DNA of 64,000 bases from Stieleria bergensis (GTDB lineage: Bacteria > Planctomycetota > Planctomycetia > Pirellulales > Pirellulaceae), in contig CP036272.1 of the NCBI GenBank assembly GCA_007745635.1, positions 4,844,115 to 4,908,114 of the forward strand, given 5' to 3'. This document shows positions 19,501 to 27,006 of this stretch, one piece after another (within the stretch, counting starts at the first letter, position 1; every line of letters begins with the position of its first letter). The notes below the pieces were generated by a model. The model saw only the letters and a program-made list of their open reading frames with translations. It was not told the DNA's origin and did not search any database. The position numbers and the translations under genes are program-made.

Positions 19501-20915
19501 GCAATCAGTTGCCTCAACTGACTAATCTGATCCCAAGTCCCCTGCTCCTCATCAGAGGCGTAATAAAGAGACATGACATGCCATAACCATCTGGATTTTT
19601 CGTACTCTGCATGTTTGTCCCCGTTTCCCAATCCTGTCTGGCCTTCGATGGAAGCAGACGATAGCCTGCTACCCTGACAAGACAGCGCCTCGCCCCAGGC
19701 TGATAAAACTTCTTTCAAGTATGCCTTGTCAAAGCGAGACTCAACGGCGAGTTTAAACATCATCTCGTGGAGTCGCACGTTCTGCGGATGGCATTTCAAC
19801 GAGTCGCTACCAAAGCGTCTGAGGTCCGCGTGCTTGGTTAACTTGGCAAGACAGTTAGCGTACTGTAATTCCAATTCGACGGGGTAGTCTTGAAGTGTTG
19901 TTGAGAAAACTTGTTCCCATGGCTTAAGCCACTTAAAAACGGACTCGGGAGATGATTCCGAGATCACAGGCAAAGTTAATTGCGCGAGCTCCAACTTACA
20001 GTTGTTCTCCATCCGCTGTTCAGCACTTACTTGCCTAGAGACTGAACTCGATTTCAGATGGCAGAGAGCTTCGTTTAAGGCGTCGGAAGTGACTTTCGAC
20101 AACCACTTTGGATCGTCCACAACACTCTGATTAATAGCGAATCTCGCTGCAGCAAGCGTCGTTATAGCGTTGCGGCGTCGCTTGCACTCGACAATCATCG
20201 ATTCTGCCAACGCAGCAGGCACGTCGACCGGGCCTGACAACGCCTGGTGAAAGTCGACAAACCGTAAAAACGCGACCAAACTACGATCGTCCACCAGAGC
20301 AAGATTTAGCTTGTCTTGTATCGCCGAGAAAATTGGCACCGATAATAATTCCCGAAATCCACTCGCTCCCTCACTCTCCTCCTCCAGTCGAAAGTTGCCC
20401 GCGTTTGGTAGCGTTTCGAAAAGGCATCTCGCAACCAAAAGTAACTCTGAACGGCGGTGGTAAGGTAGATCGCACCCAGGGTCGAGTAGCCGATGGTAAG
20501 CTTTGCGGGGATGCAACCCGCCTAGTTGCAACTGTCGCCATATCAGTCGTAGCCCCAAATCCTGTGCGGTTTGCTCTGAGATGCTGCCGCTCGGGAAATT
20601 CAAAACTCTCCGTAATCGCTGCTCTGCTTGATGCAACTGACGAGGTGTAGCGATTGGAGGCAAACCAATTAAGTCATCGAAGGCCACTGCCAATCGATAC
20701 GCCACGTCCACCTTTTCCGGAGAAAGCGAAACCAGACGTTCGTACGCCTCAACACACCCCGGAAGATCGCCCGTTGACCATGCGGTTTCACCACGATGCT
20801 GCCAGTAACTAATCGCCCTCTGCTCGCCCAAACGACTGGCAGTCACAAAACCAATCACTAGCAGTAGAGAGACAGCAACGACACACCAACGCCAATCCAA
20901 CCTGTGGATGATCAT
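16521..20915 (-). CDS. Large TPR-like, membrane-anchored protein of exopolysaccharide locus
   Basis: A 1464-aa protein with one N-terminal membrane segment (about 8-27, WCVVAVSLLLVIGFVTA) and then an almost entirely helical body. TPR-like motifs are visible at both ends: AWSTGDLPGCVEAYERLVSLSPEKVDVAYRLA-type sequence around 45-75, and AAQRIYLTLVERYPNNLTF near 1405-1425. The repeats between are weak. Such proteins scaffold multi-protein assemblies. It is unusually long for a TPR protein in a PEP-CTERM/EPS locus, where TPR lipoproteins (PrsT-like) are common. It follows the BY-kinase gene after 34 bp and overlaps the PEP-CTERM gene by 4 nt, so all three probably form one operon. The function is inferred from context. 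Confidence 0.7.
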   Translation of the reverse strand: MIIHRLDWRWCVVAVSLLLVIGFVTASRLGEQRAISYWQHRGETAWSTGDLPGCVEAYERLVSLSPEKVDVAYRLAVAFDDLIGLPPIATPRQLHQAEQRLRRVLNFPSGSISEQTAQDLGLRLIWRQLQLGGLHPRKAYHRLLDPGCDLPYHRRSELLLVARCLFETLPNAGNFRLEEESEGASGFRELLSVPIFSAIQDKLNLALVDDRSLVAFLRFVDFHQALSGPVDVPAALAESMIVECKRRRNAITTLAAARFAINQSVVDDPKWLSKVTSDALNEALCHLKSSSVSRQVSAEQRMENNCKLELAQLTLPVISESSPESVFKWLKPWEQVFSTTLQDYPVELELQYANCLAKLTKHADLRRFGSDSLKCHPQNVRLHEMMFKLAVESRFDKAYLKEVLSAWGEALSCQGSRLSSASIEGQTGLGNGDKHAEYEKSRWLWHVMSLYYASDEEQGTWDQISQLRQLIATASRDQALVGRRFEVELLIKMGCVGEAASIQELVCELTSSQESHAMAADLWLEVGAYQPALRHLRLLDSPTWMQRLRIARCVWESQYRREFPLADREHTAGLLRSLLASADCTKSEDRFVLRWMLASIPADQDSWGNHIQSENYQGEIREILSELTRTELKPSHAEWIRTPMDAAVFLEQLSLGNRTSKPSVAGDLLRVHCLLIDGKLDAATSTLTRTADQLAASPQWVRFFGEKLLESVSVRADDTRFKLLCQVGRSLNDWEFLYRVARDSSDPEVSERVAELIEKYEPGRVDLTLMLQAHAGFRNEMGNPVQLSGTFGESCERDLQRVLKLRPNWGEVNVALGRVLLARSIRQSKRDLRSQIARQAQECFRQALYLGAQDQTLPFNLGLAASIAGNAVDMDSEVNVSSPLSRVTDEYQARSNVYLSLAADFRVDEESLAKLFKNSEGKARANALHLASRLAWQLAHRQGPNQLTLPVQQVFEWLDEAISITEKHGPSPLLESLLQLKLAWTSKFPESELVQKFRQQVEGAPLSPQVKLNWTAALLSGQDRERYLLSQVAEASVLELSVENAINVALADKANVSKADHLSVLKAIVAKWPESEHARLVLGFELVEWHQQEDANGVETADLQGQLRRLLHESEYAKSQHKLLYVDWLIRSRELAKCREARRICRELLATDQAAESRSVQRCLLATLLFELRRGDVKVSQKVLLSKESDALFQQILESSYRLDVLSEYISFLIQSGGPGQVQTAKRLVMESQRHLLSCAASLGWYLEIAEIELGFLPRRDVVRNWFLAVPPQLRVTALSAVEQAIGPEATLDLCLDAIAAWQEEVDASGSTLPDFQVASFSVDVLCEGLDGSSSAECLYVLTRLQKPSESEAEVVSKKLRRFYQQHSLGRDEWQLYADYLNERGEKMAAQRIYLTLVERYPNNLTFTNNFASLAAETGAQMSLADSKLRIAISRHPGHAVLLGTLDYLSAARETFSGDLEVGK

Positions 20916-20949
20916 ATGCTCGCTCCGTGGAAGTGTCTAACGGTGAGGG

Positions 20950-23058
20950 TCACGACGGCACAGAGCCGATGCCAGAACAAGCATCCTTAGAGACAGGCAT
21001 TTCGATCGCCTTTTTGCCTCCGTAGTAGTAATAAGATCCGTATTGGTACTTGTATTCTCGTATAGGAGTACCCGAAAAGACCGCTCCGACGACGTTGCTG
21101 CCCAGGAGTTCTAATTTATCCAACATTTTTGCGGCATAAGCCGCCCGACTTTTGTCCCGCATAAAGCTAACGATCGCATGGTCGAATGACTCGGCCACGA
21201 GCATTGTTTCTGGCGTTAAGTTCAAGGGCGAGGTGTCCACAAGGATAAGATCGTAATGCTCTCGCAATGAATCTATAAAGCCAGAGACATTGCCCTCGCT
21301 GAAAATGCCAAAGGGCGGAGCAGAGAGCCGGCCAGCAGGCAAAAAGTCCAACTTACCAACCGCCACAATTGCATCATCTAGTTCCGATCTTTGCATCAGA
21401 ACGTCAACCAAGCCGACTTCGTTGGAAACGTCAAACAAGCTATGTAAAGATGGTTTACGCACATCGGCGTCAATGACTAACACCTTAAGGTGTTTTGAAT
21501 GTCCAAGCATGCAGGCCAAACCGAAGGTTACGGTTGATTTACCTTCGCCCGACACTCCGCTGACGACACCAACGACCTTACCGGCTGAGAGCACTTTCAA
21601 ACAACCCAGACGAACTGCTAACGCCATAACGGACCTCTCATAGAATTGACGGCCCGACCTTGACCCCCATCGAGGGAATTTTGCAAGTTCTCCAAGCAGA
21701 CTTAGTTGTGTGATTTCCGTGACGTTCCGAGCTCGTGAAAAGCGCTGGGAGAAAACCTCCACGGTAAGACCTAACCCAAACAGCGCAGCAAAAACCAGCG
21801 GATACGCTAACAACTGACGCTTTGTATTGCTGTTTTCCAACGGAGTTTCAGGAAGAGATGCTGAGGCCAGACTGGAAACCACATCTTTGTAACCACCCTC
21901 GGTTTTCAAAGCTGCCTCCCGACGTCGCAGCGAGATCAGAACATCCTTTGACACCTCAACATTATCCAGTTCGAACTGAATTGCATTCCACTTTGACTGT
22001 TCACCAGCCAAGCGAGCCTTTTCTGCGTTGATCCCGTCATTCAACGTTTTAATCCTGAGCTCCAAATCCGCGATTTGCTGTTTCGCCGCCTTGCCCGCTT
22101 TGTCGCGGAGCACAGTTTCAGCCTCCAAAGATGCCTGGGCTTTCCGCAAACTTAGCTGTTCATCAATGTCCCTAATTTTCGCTTCAATCCGAACGAGCCC
22201 CTCTTTGAAGACGTTCTCTGAGTCCTCAACGATGATCCGATGCTTCTCGGCAACTAAGCCGGCGCGGAGCCGCGTAAGATCGGTTGCCTCGCCGTCCTCC
22301 AACTCGGCGACTCGAACCCCCTCGGAGTCGCTTAAGTCCGCATCTGGGAGCGATGAAAGCTCTTGCTGCACCGCCTTGAGCTGCATGGTTGCGTCCATGT
22401 GGGCGCGTTTAAGAGACGCCAAGAACTCTCGTTGCTGAGTCAACTCATCAAGAGGAATCCCAGCAGATCGGGCGGCCAATTGCAAACGCTCCTGCTGGTT
22501 CAGAACAGTGGATTCCCACTCCGAAATCGCTGGCCTCAAGGATTCGCGAACGTTACTTAGTTGCGTGGAATCCAAGAGCGTTCTCACAGCCATGAATGAC
22601 TCCGCGATCGCGTCACTTAGCTGCTTTGCTGCCACGGGATCATTATCGATGAAGGAGATCGCGTACCTGCCTTGTGCTCCTTTCGACGTCAGAGCAACGT
22701 TTTCGACAAGATAAGCTAAGTTCCGTGGACCGCCGTCGGTCGTCGGTTTCAACTCTTTGATGAATGGTTGCGCTAGTACCGACTCTAGAACCATCGGAGA
22801 TTTGAGTAGGGCCTCCTCGCCCTTGGCATCGCTCCCACCCCTCGCTCTAACATCTGAAAAGGCGACGTGGTTGGGGGCAATCTCGACCCAATGCGAAGCT
22901 TGGTAACGATCTACCTTCCAGTCGTGAAGAAGAAGGAAAACTAAAGTACAGAGCACAAATCCGGTTGGCAGCACCCAGAGCAAGTGCCGCCTTGCAGTCT
23001 GCAGAATCAGACCGAGGCCGATCGCTTGAGACGTTTCTATTTTGTCTAAATCGTCCAT
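20950..23058 (-). CDS. Wzz/BY-kinase polysaccharide co-polymerase (Wzc-like)
   Basis: A 702-aa bacterial tyrosine kinase fused to a chain-length determinant domain. An N-terminal transmembrane helix (about 25-46, LLWVLPTGFVLCTLVFLLL) is followed by a long coiled-coil periplasmic domain (about 100-410), a second transmembrane helix near 415-437, then a cytoplasmic ATPase. Walker A is GVSGEGKST near 500, Walker A' VLVIDADVRKPS and Walker B LILVDTSPL. The C-terminus carries a tyrosine cluster (YKYQYGSYYYYGG), the usual autophosphorylation tail. Proteins of this kind control polymerisation and export of exopolysaccharide. It is the first gene of the TPR/PEP-CTERM unit. An IS3-type element ends about 117 bp upstream of its start and could have altered its promoter. 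Confidence 0.92.
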   Translation of the reverse strand: MDDLDKIETSQAIGLGLILQTARRHLLWVLPTGFVLCTLVFLLLHDWKVDRYQASHWVEIAPNHVAFSDVRARGGSDAKGEEALLKSPMVLESVLAQPFIKELKPTTDGGPRNLAYLVENVALTSKGAQGRYAISFIDNDPVAAKQLSDAIAESFMAVRTLLDSTQLSNVRESLRPAISEWESTVLNQQERLQLAARSAGIPLDELTQQREFLASLKRAHMDATMQLKAVQQELSSLPDADLSDSEGVRVAELEDGEATDLTRLRAGLVAEKHRIIVEDSENVFKEGLVRIEAKIRDIDEQLSLRKAQASLEAETVLRDKAGKAAKQQIADLELRIKTLNDGINAEKARLAGEQSKWNAIQFELDNVEVSKDVLISLRRREAALKTEGGYKDVVSSLASASLPETPLENSNTKRQLLAYPLVFAALFGLGLTVEVFSQRFSRARNVTEITQLSLLGELAKFPRWGSRSGRQFYERSVMALAVRLGCLKVLSAGKVVGVVSGVSGEGKSTVTFGLACMLGHSKHLKVLVIDADVRKPSLHSLFDVSNEVGLVDVLMQRSELDDAIVAVGKLDFLPAGRLSAPPFGIFSEGNVSGFIDSLREHYDLILVDTSPLNLTPETMLVAESFDHAIVSFMRDKSRAAYAAKMLDKLELLGSNVVGAVFSGTPIREYKYQYGSYYYYGGKKAIEMPVSKDACSGIGSVPS

Positions 23059-23176
23059 TTTTACAGATCAGGGATAGGTGTGAGGGTTTTCGGTATCATC
23101 CCGCAAACAACAGCGAAAATAAGGTACAAACCACCCAAGAACGACTTTTGGAATGCCCCCGAAACTTGGTCCAGGG

Positions 23177-24031
23177 TTATGAAGGTAGGGATTGGGTTAC
23201 TGAATCACATTCGTTGTGCCGCTTCGACGTAAGGAGCGCAGCGACTGGAGTTGAAGCGGCACAACGGGTCGCGAACTCCGCAGGAGTAAGCCCGCTCAGC
23301 GAGCTGTGGGGACGTCGATGGTTGTACGTCGATCTCCATTGCCCGATTACCTGTTGCGCTTCGGCAAGCGTGCTGAACGCTTCGCAGGACAAACACTCGT
23401 CACGAAACCGGCTGTGGAAGCTCTCGACATAGCCGTTCTCCCAGGGGCTACCTGGTTCAATGAACGATGTGCCGACATCAATGCGTCCAAGGAAATCGCG
23501 GACGCGGCGACTGATGAACTCTGGTCCGTTGTCACTTCGGATAAATGCCGGAATGCCTCGAATTGCAAACACATCCACTAGAAGGGCAACCAAGTCATCG
23601 CCGGTGAACCGGCGTGAGACCTCCAAGGCGATGCATTCTCGTGAGTACTCATCGATCAACGAAAGGATCTTCACTGACCGCCCATTGATTGTTCGATCAA
23701 AGATAAAGTCAATCGACCAAACGTGATTGATGCGTTCGGCGCGGCGACGGCAGATCCCTCCTGAAACGCTTCCAAGCCTGCGTTTCTTCGTCTTTCTTCG
23801 TGGCACTCGAAGACCTTCTCGTTTCCAAAGCCGATAGATTCGTTTGTAATTCACTGTCCATCCTTCGCGGCGTAACATCCGCGTGATCATCCGGTAGCCG
23901 TAGCGGGGGAATTCTCGAACCAGTTCGTAAATGCGGCGAAGCAATCGCTCTTCGTCGCTCTTGGATTTCGCTTGGTACCGATGAGTACTCCGCGGTTGGC
24001 CAAGCGTTTTGCATGCCCGACGTTCTGACAC
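23177..24031 (-). CDS. IS3-family transposase OrfB (DDE integrase)
   Basis: A 284-aa catalytic transposase with an rve integrase core. HTH_21-like region at about 25-75 (RRIYELVREFPRYGYRMITRML). The DDE residues are visible as Asp in WSIDFIFD, Asp in IRSDNGPEF and Glu in GSPWENGYVESF. The C-terminus has the family sequence YNHRRPHSSLSGLTPAEFA. The frame is open upstream of the GTG at 24031 and encodes LLSPTRRREAVAKAQKSFAV, typical of IS3 proteins. The real product is therefore probably an OrfAB fusion made by -1 frameshifting rather than a separately started protein. It looks intact. Confidence 0.92.
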   Translation of the reverse strand: MSERRACKTLGQPRSTHRYQAKSKSDEERLLRRIYELVREFPRYGYRMITRMLRREGWTVNYKRIYRLWKREGLRVPRRKTKKRRLGSVSGGICRRRAERINHVWSIDFIFDRTINGRSVKILSLIDEYSRECIALEVSRRFTGDDLVALLVDVFAIRGIPAFIRSDNGPEFISRRVRDFLGRIDVGTSFIEPGSPWENGYVESFHSRFRDECLSCEAFSTLAEAQQVIGQWRSTYNHRRPHSSLSGLTPAEFATRCAASTPVAALLTSKRHNECDSVTQSLPS

Positions 24032-24081
24032 TGCAAAGGATTTCTGAGCCTTTGCAACAGCCTCACGTCGTCGCGTCGGGC

Positions 24082-24366
24082 TCAGAAGTTTCCCTCTGCA
24101 GCCATCTTGAGGATCTTCTTGTCTAGCTCGGCCTCGGCGAGAAGCTCTTTGAGTCGTTGATTCTCGACTTCAAGCTCACGAAGTCGTTTTGCTTCATCCG
24201 ACTTCATTCCGCCATACAGTTTCTTCCAACGCTCCCAGGTCGTTACGCTGATTTCAAGCGTTTGAAACACCTCGGCCTCTGTCTTGCCCGCCGCCATCAT
24301 CGCATCGCCTTCTTGAATCGCCTTCACGATCTGCTCGGGTTTCCGTCGTTTGCGTTTCTTAGTCAT
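24082..24366 (-). CDS. IS3-family transposase OrfA (HTH)
   Basis: A 94-aa protein with an N-terminal helix-turn-helix (about 8-50: KPEQIVKAIQEGDAMMAAG ... TWERWKKLYGG) and a C-terminal leucine-zipper-like coiled coil (RLRELEVENQRLKELLAEAELDKKIL), the standard OrfA architecture that binds the IS ends and dimerises. It ends MAAEGNF and overlaps the upstream extension of orfB in the -1 frame. A slippery heptamer lies two codons before its stop. Confidence 0.92.
   Translation of the reverse strand: MTKKRKRRKPEQIVKAIQEGDAMMAAGKTEAEVFQTLEISVTTWERWKKLYGGMKSDEAKRLRELEVENQRLKELLAEAELDKKILKMAAEGNF
24088..24094 (-). promoter_or_regulatory. Programmed -1 frameshift site G GGA AAC
   Basis: On the minus strand the sequence reads G GGA AAC in the orfA frame, an exact X XXY YYZ heptamer in the correct phase, followed by TTC and the TGA stop of orfA. 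Slippage by -1 here leads into K-LLSPTRRREAV of orfB. This matches how IS3 elements make the OrfAB transposase. A downstream RNA structure was not worked out. Confidence 0.75.
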
Positions 24367-24409
24367 AAAAAGTCTCCTTTGGCCAGCTCGGCCGGTAAAC
24401 CTTCATAAC

Positions 24410-25017
24410 AGATGGATTAGTTTTTGGGGAGCACGCCACTTTTACCCGCAGGCCCCAGACAAAATCTTGCGTGCCGCCTCGAAAACCAGTCCCGAGTGCA
24501 GCTAAAGTCTCTTTAGTTAATCCAGCGTGAATCGAGTGTTATAGATTCGCCTCGCAACGCGAACCTCCGATAACGAGAAGTCGGCAAGACAAAGGATCTG
24601 GGGCAAAAGCTGTTCGCCGGAATGATGCTATTTACCAATAAGCCCAAACTCTACGCGCCGCATTTGGGTGTCGAACAACACGGCAACATCTTCTTCCGGG
24701 GGCAGCATCACCGATGACGGAAGAGAGCCACCGAAACCAGGCCAACCCGAGACGCTGCAGATTGACGCTAAATCGTTGGTTAAGCAGGCGATAGAAGCTG
24801 GGTCAAGGAAATAACCCGCGTTAAGCAGCAAACTCGAAGACGACGCGATCTACAATTTTAGTATCGGCTTCGAAGGCATGGGACACTGGGAGTCGGTCGC
24901 CGAAATCAGCAACCTTTCGCTGCACGGCGTGAAGAAGTGAGCAGAGGCGATGCGTTAGCTCCCGCGTTGCTCTCAAGGAGTCGCAATGAACGGTTACCCA
25001 GTGAGCTGGAACCTCGA
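24410..25017. other. Intergenic region with possible gene remnant
   Basis: About 610 bp between the IS and the ABC operon. On the plus strand one frame reads from about 24626 without an ATG (… RRIWVSNNTATSSSGG … LVKQAIEAGSRK) to a TAA near 24813. It then continues in the same frame (… LEDDAIYNFSIGFEGMGHWE … LHGVKK) to a TGA near 24940. This could be a decayed gene tail with an in-frame stop, or chance. No domain is recognised. A 67-aa minus-strand ORF at 24628-24831 overlaps it and is equally unsupported. Confidence 0.25.
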
Positions 25018-27006
25018 TCAGTTGCTTTCAGCCGGTGGTGGGGGCTGATTCTCAGCTGCGGCCTCCCCGGCTGGATTTCCGTCAGACGTTGGCTGCTCGG
25101 GCGTTTCGTCTGAACCAGCTTCATTCGCCCCCTGCTTTTCTGCAGCAGCTTCCTCCTTAACGGCCTGACCTTCGGAGATTTTGTCTCCTTCTGCCACAGG
25201 CTCCTCATCCGCTTTCTCGGCGGCGTTATCTTTATCTTCTGTGGCTTGGGCGTCCGCAGGCTTGTCTTCTGCTTCGGCTTTCTCAGCAGCTACGTCTCGC
25301 GACGTATCCTGATTCCCTTCGGCGGCCTTCATCTCAGCGGCTTTCTCGGCGTCGGCCTTGGCCTGTTCGGCGTCGGCCGCGTCACGTTTTCGCTCCTCTT
25401 CTTCCAATTCACGGCGACGTTGAGCGGCTTTTTCCTTCTGAGTCTCGCGAACCTCTTCGTACATCTCAACGCGAGCGTAAGACTCTTCGGCCATGAGCTC
25501 GACGAAGGTTTCCAGCGGGAATCCTTCTGGAAGATCATTCGAGTCCAAAGCGATCATGTACTGCCGAACTGACTCATAAAGATCATCGGCGGAATCATCA
25601 ATCGTCAGAATGGGATAGTCGTCGAAGATTTCAGCCCAGAGTTCGAAGGCTTCCTCATACTTTTCCAACGACTCTTTCAGCTGAGCGTTGTCAGCGAACT
25701 TCTTGGCTTCGTAGATCAGCCTTCGCGCCTCAATGGTTCGCTCTTCCTGTTCAGCCATGGCAAGGCTTTCCCAGTAGCTGTAGTTAATTTGTTCGCGATA
25801 GCCTTCGATCCGGCGAATCCGATCTTCCAACTGGATCATGTTATCGATCAACTCGATTCCCTTGAGCCGTTTATCCGCTGGCAACTCAGCCAGCAGCAGC
25901 TTCACATCGGGGCGAATCAATCGCTTGATCTCTGGCATCAATCGTTGCTCAGCCTTCGAGCGATCTTTGGGATCTTTCTGATAGACGTCCAGGTAAGTTC
26001 CAGTCAGGGTGCCAACGAGTTCTTTTTCGCGTTCGGTATACAACGGTCCACAAAGAACTTTGAAACGATCAAAGACACGCCCGTGCTCTTCAAGACGATC
26101 TTCCAAAGCTCCTAAGCGAACGGTGATATTGGAGGTCGTGGGCAGACTTCGGCGGCCGAATTCAGCCCAACCATCAGCAGCTCGCACCCAAGCGTCCTGA
26201 GTTTTCTCGTTGTAAGTGCCTTCTTTCTCGATGGCTTCAGCGAATTTGAAGATGGCTTTGGGTCCGGTCTCAAAAAAGTTGATCGCCGTGATTCGACGCA
26301 GCTTGACACCGGCGTCGACCATTGCCGCCCCCTTTTCCAACCACAGGTTGCTGACCAACCAATTGTCGGGCTTGTTGTTTGGTCCTTCGGCTCGCGCGTC
26401 AAAGATCGGGAGCCCTTGATTGGCCAACCGAGTGTGTTGCTCGGTATCGTCTGCAAACAGCACACGGAACTCTTTCTTTTCGTCGGAGGTTCCAATCTTG
26501 TGACCGTAGAACCAACCGGTGTACCAGATCAATCGCGGTGCCTTGCGGTTCAGTCGGACACCACGTTCGAGATACTCGGTGCCTTCGCGCACCATCTCGT
26601 AACGCTGTCGGTAGTCATCAAACTGGACCGACACGTTGTAAGCCAAGTTGTGTGCTTGATGCTCCCAAACTTTGTCGTAACGCGGCTGAAGCAACGAGAT
26701 GTTATTCAAAGCGGCACGCAGCCGGTCCCATTCGTGCTTGACCTTGTACTCGTGAGCTTTTTGCCAAAGCAACGTTGCCGCGACACCTCGCATCCCCACC
26801 GTTGCCAACTTCATGGTGGAACTGGCGGGGCTGATTTCGCCGAGGTTCGCTTCTGAGAACTCGTAAGCATTGCGCATCTGCGCCAGCTGGCCACCTGCAT
26901 CGTCCCCGCCACCGGTTGGCCGTCCCAACAGGTACAACGGAATGATGCAAGCCAAAATGATCGCGATGTAGATCAGCTTACGCTTTAATTGAGCAGACTG
27001 GTTCAT
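25018..27006 (-). CDS. Membrane-anchored helical protein of ABC transporter operon, acidic C-terminal tail
   Basis: A 662-aa protein with one N-terminal membrane helix (about 9-27, LIYIAIILACIIPLYLLG). The middle (about 40-520) is helical and TPR-like in composition (ALNNISLLQPRYDKVWEHQAHNLAYN), followed by a charged coiled coil (EKAAQRRRELEEEERKRDAA). The last ~120 residues are a low-complexity Ala/Glu/Asp/Lys tail ending PPPPAESN, probably disordered. It overlaps the permease gene upstream by 4 nt, so it should belong to the same transport system. I do not recognise the family; a periplasmic or cytoplasmic accessory subunit is an inference from position. Confidence 0.75.
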   Translation of the reverse strand: MNQSAQLKRKLIYIAIILACIIPLYLLGRPTGGGDDAGGQLAQMRNAYEFSEANLGEISPASSTMKLATVGMRGVAATLLWQKAHEYKVKHEWDRLRAALNNISLLQPRYDKVWEHQAHNLAYNVSVQFDDYRQRYEMVREGTEYLERGVRLNRKAPRLIWYTGWFYGHKIGTSDEKKEFRVLFADDTEQHTRLANQGLPIFDARAEGPNNKPDNWLVSNLWLEKGAAMVDAGVKLRRITAINFFETGPKAIFKFAEAIEKEGTYNEKTQDAWVRAADGWAEFGRRSLPTTSNITVRLGALEDRLEEHGRVFDRFKVLCGPLYTEREKELVGTLTGTYLDVYQKDPKDRSKAEQRLMPEIKRLIRPDVKLLLAELPADKRLKGIELIDNMIQLEDRIRRIEGYREQINYSYWESLAMAEQEERTIEARRLIYEAKKFADNAQLKESLEKYEEAFELWAEIFDDYPILTIDDSADDLYESVRQYMIALDSNDLPEGFPLETFVELMAEESYARVEMYEEVRETQKEKAAQRRRELEEEERKRDAADAEQAKADAEKAAEMKAAEGNQDTSRDVAAEKAEAEDKPADAQATEDKDNAAEKADEEPVAEGDKISEGQAVKEEAAAEKQGANEAGSDETPEQPTSDGNPAGEAAAENQPPPPAESN

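Larger units (their letters stand above)
23176..24409 (-). mobile_element. IS3-family insertion sequence
   Basis: A complete IS of about 1.23 kb bounded by 11-bp perfect inverted repeats GTTATGAAGGT (23176-23186, and its complement at 24399-24409). It holds orfA and orfB in the usual IS3 order with orfB in the -1 frame. The orfB stop codon (23177-23179) lies inside the left inverted repeat. I see no clear 3-5 bp target duplication next to the repeats, so the exact ends could be a few bases outside. It sits directly upstream of the BY-kinase operon. Confidence 0.88.

Noticed and set aside
23160-24425. Target-site duplication of the IS
   Set aside because: Bases flanking the two 11-bp inverted repeats (…CCAGG and AGATG…) do not match over 3-5 bp.
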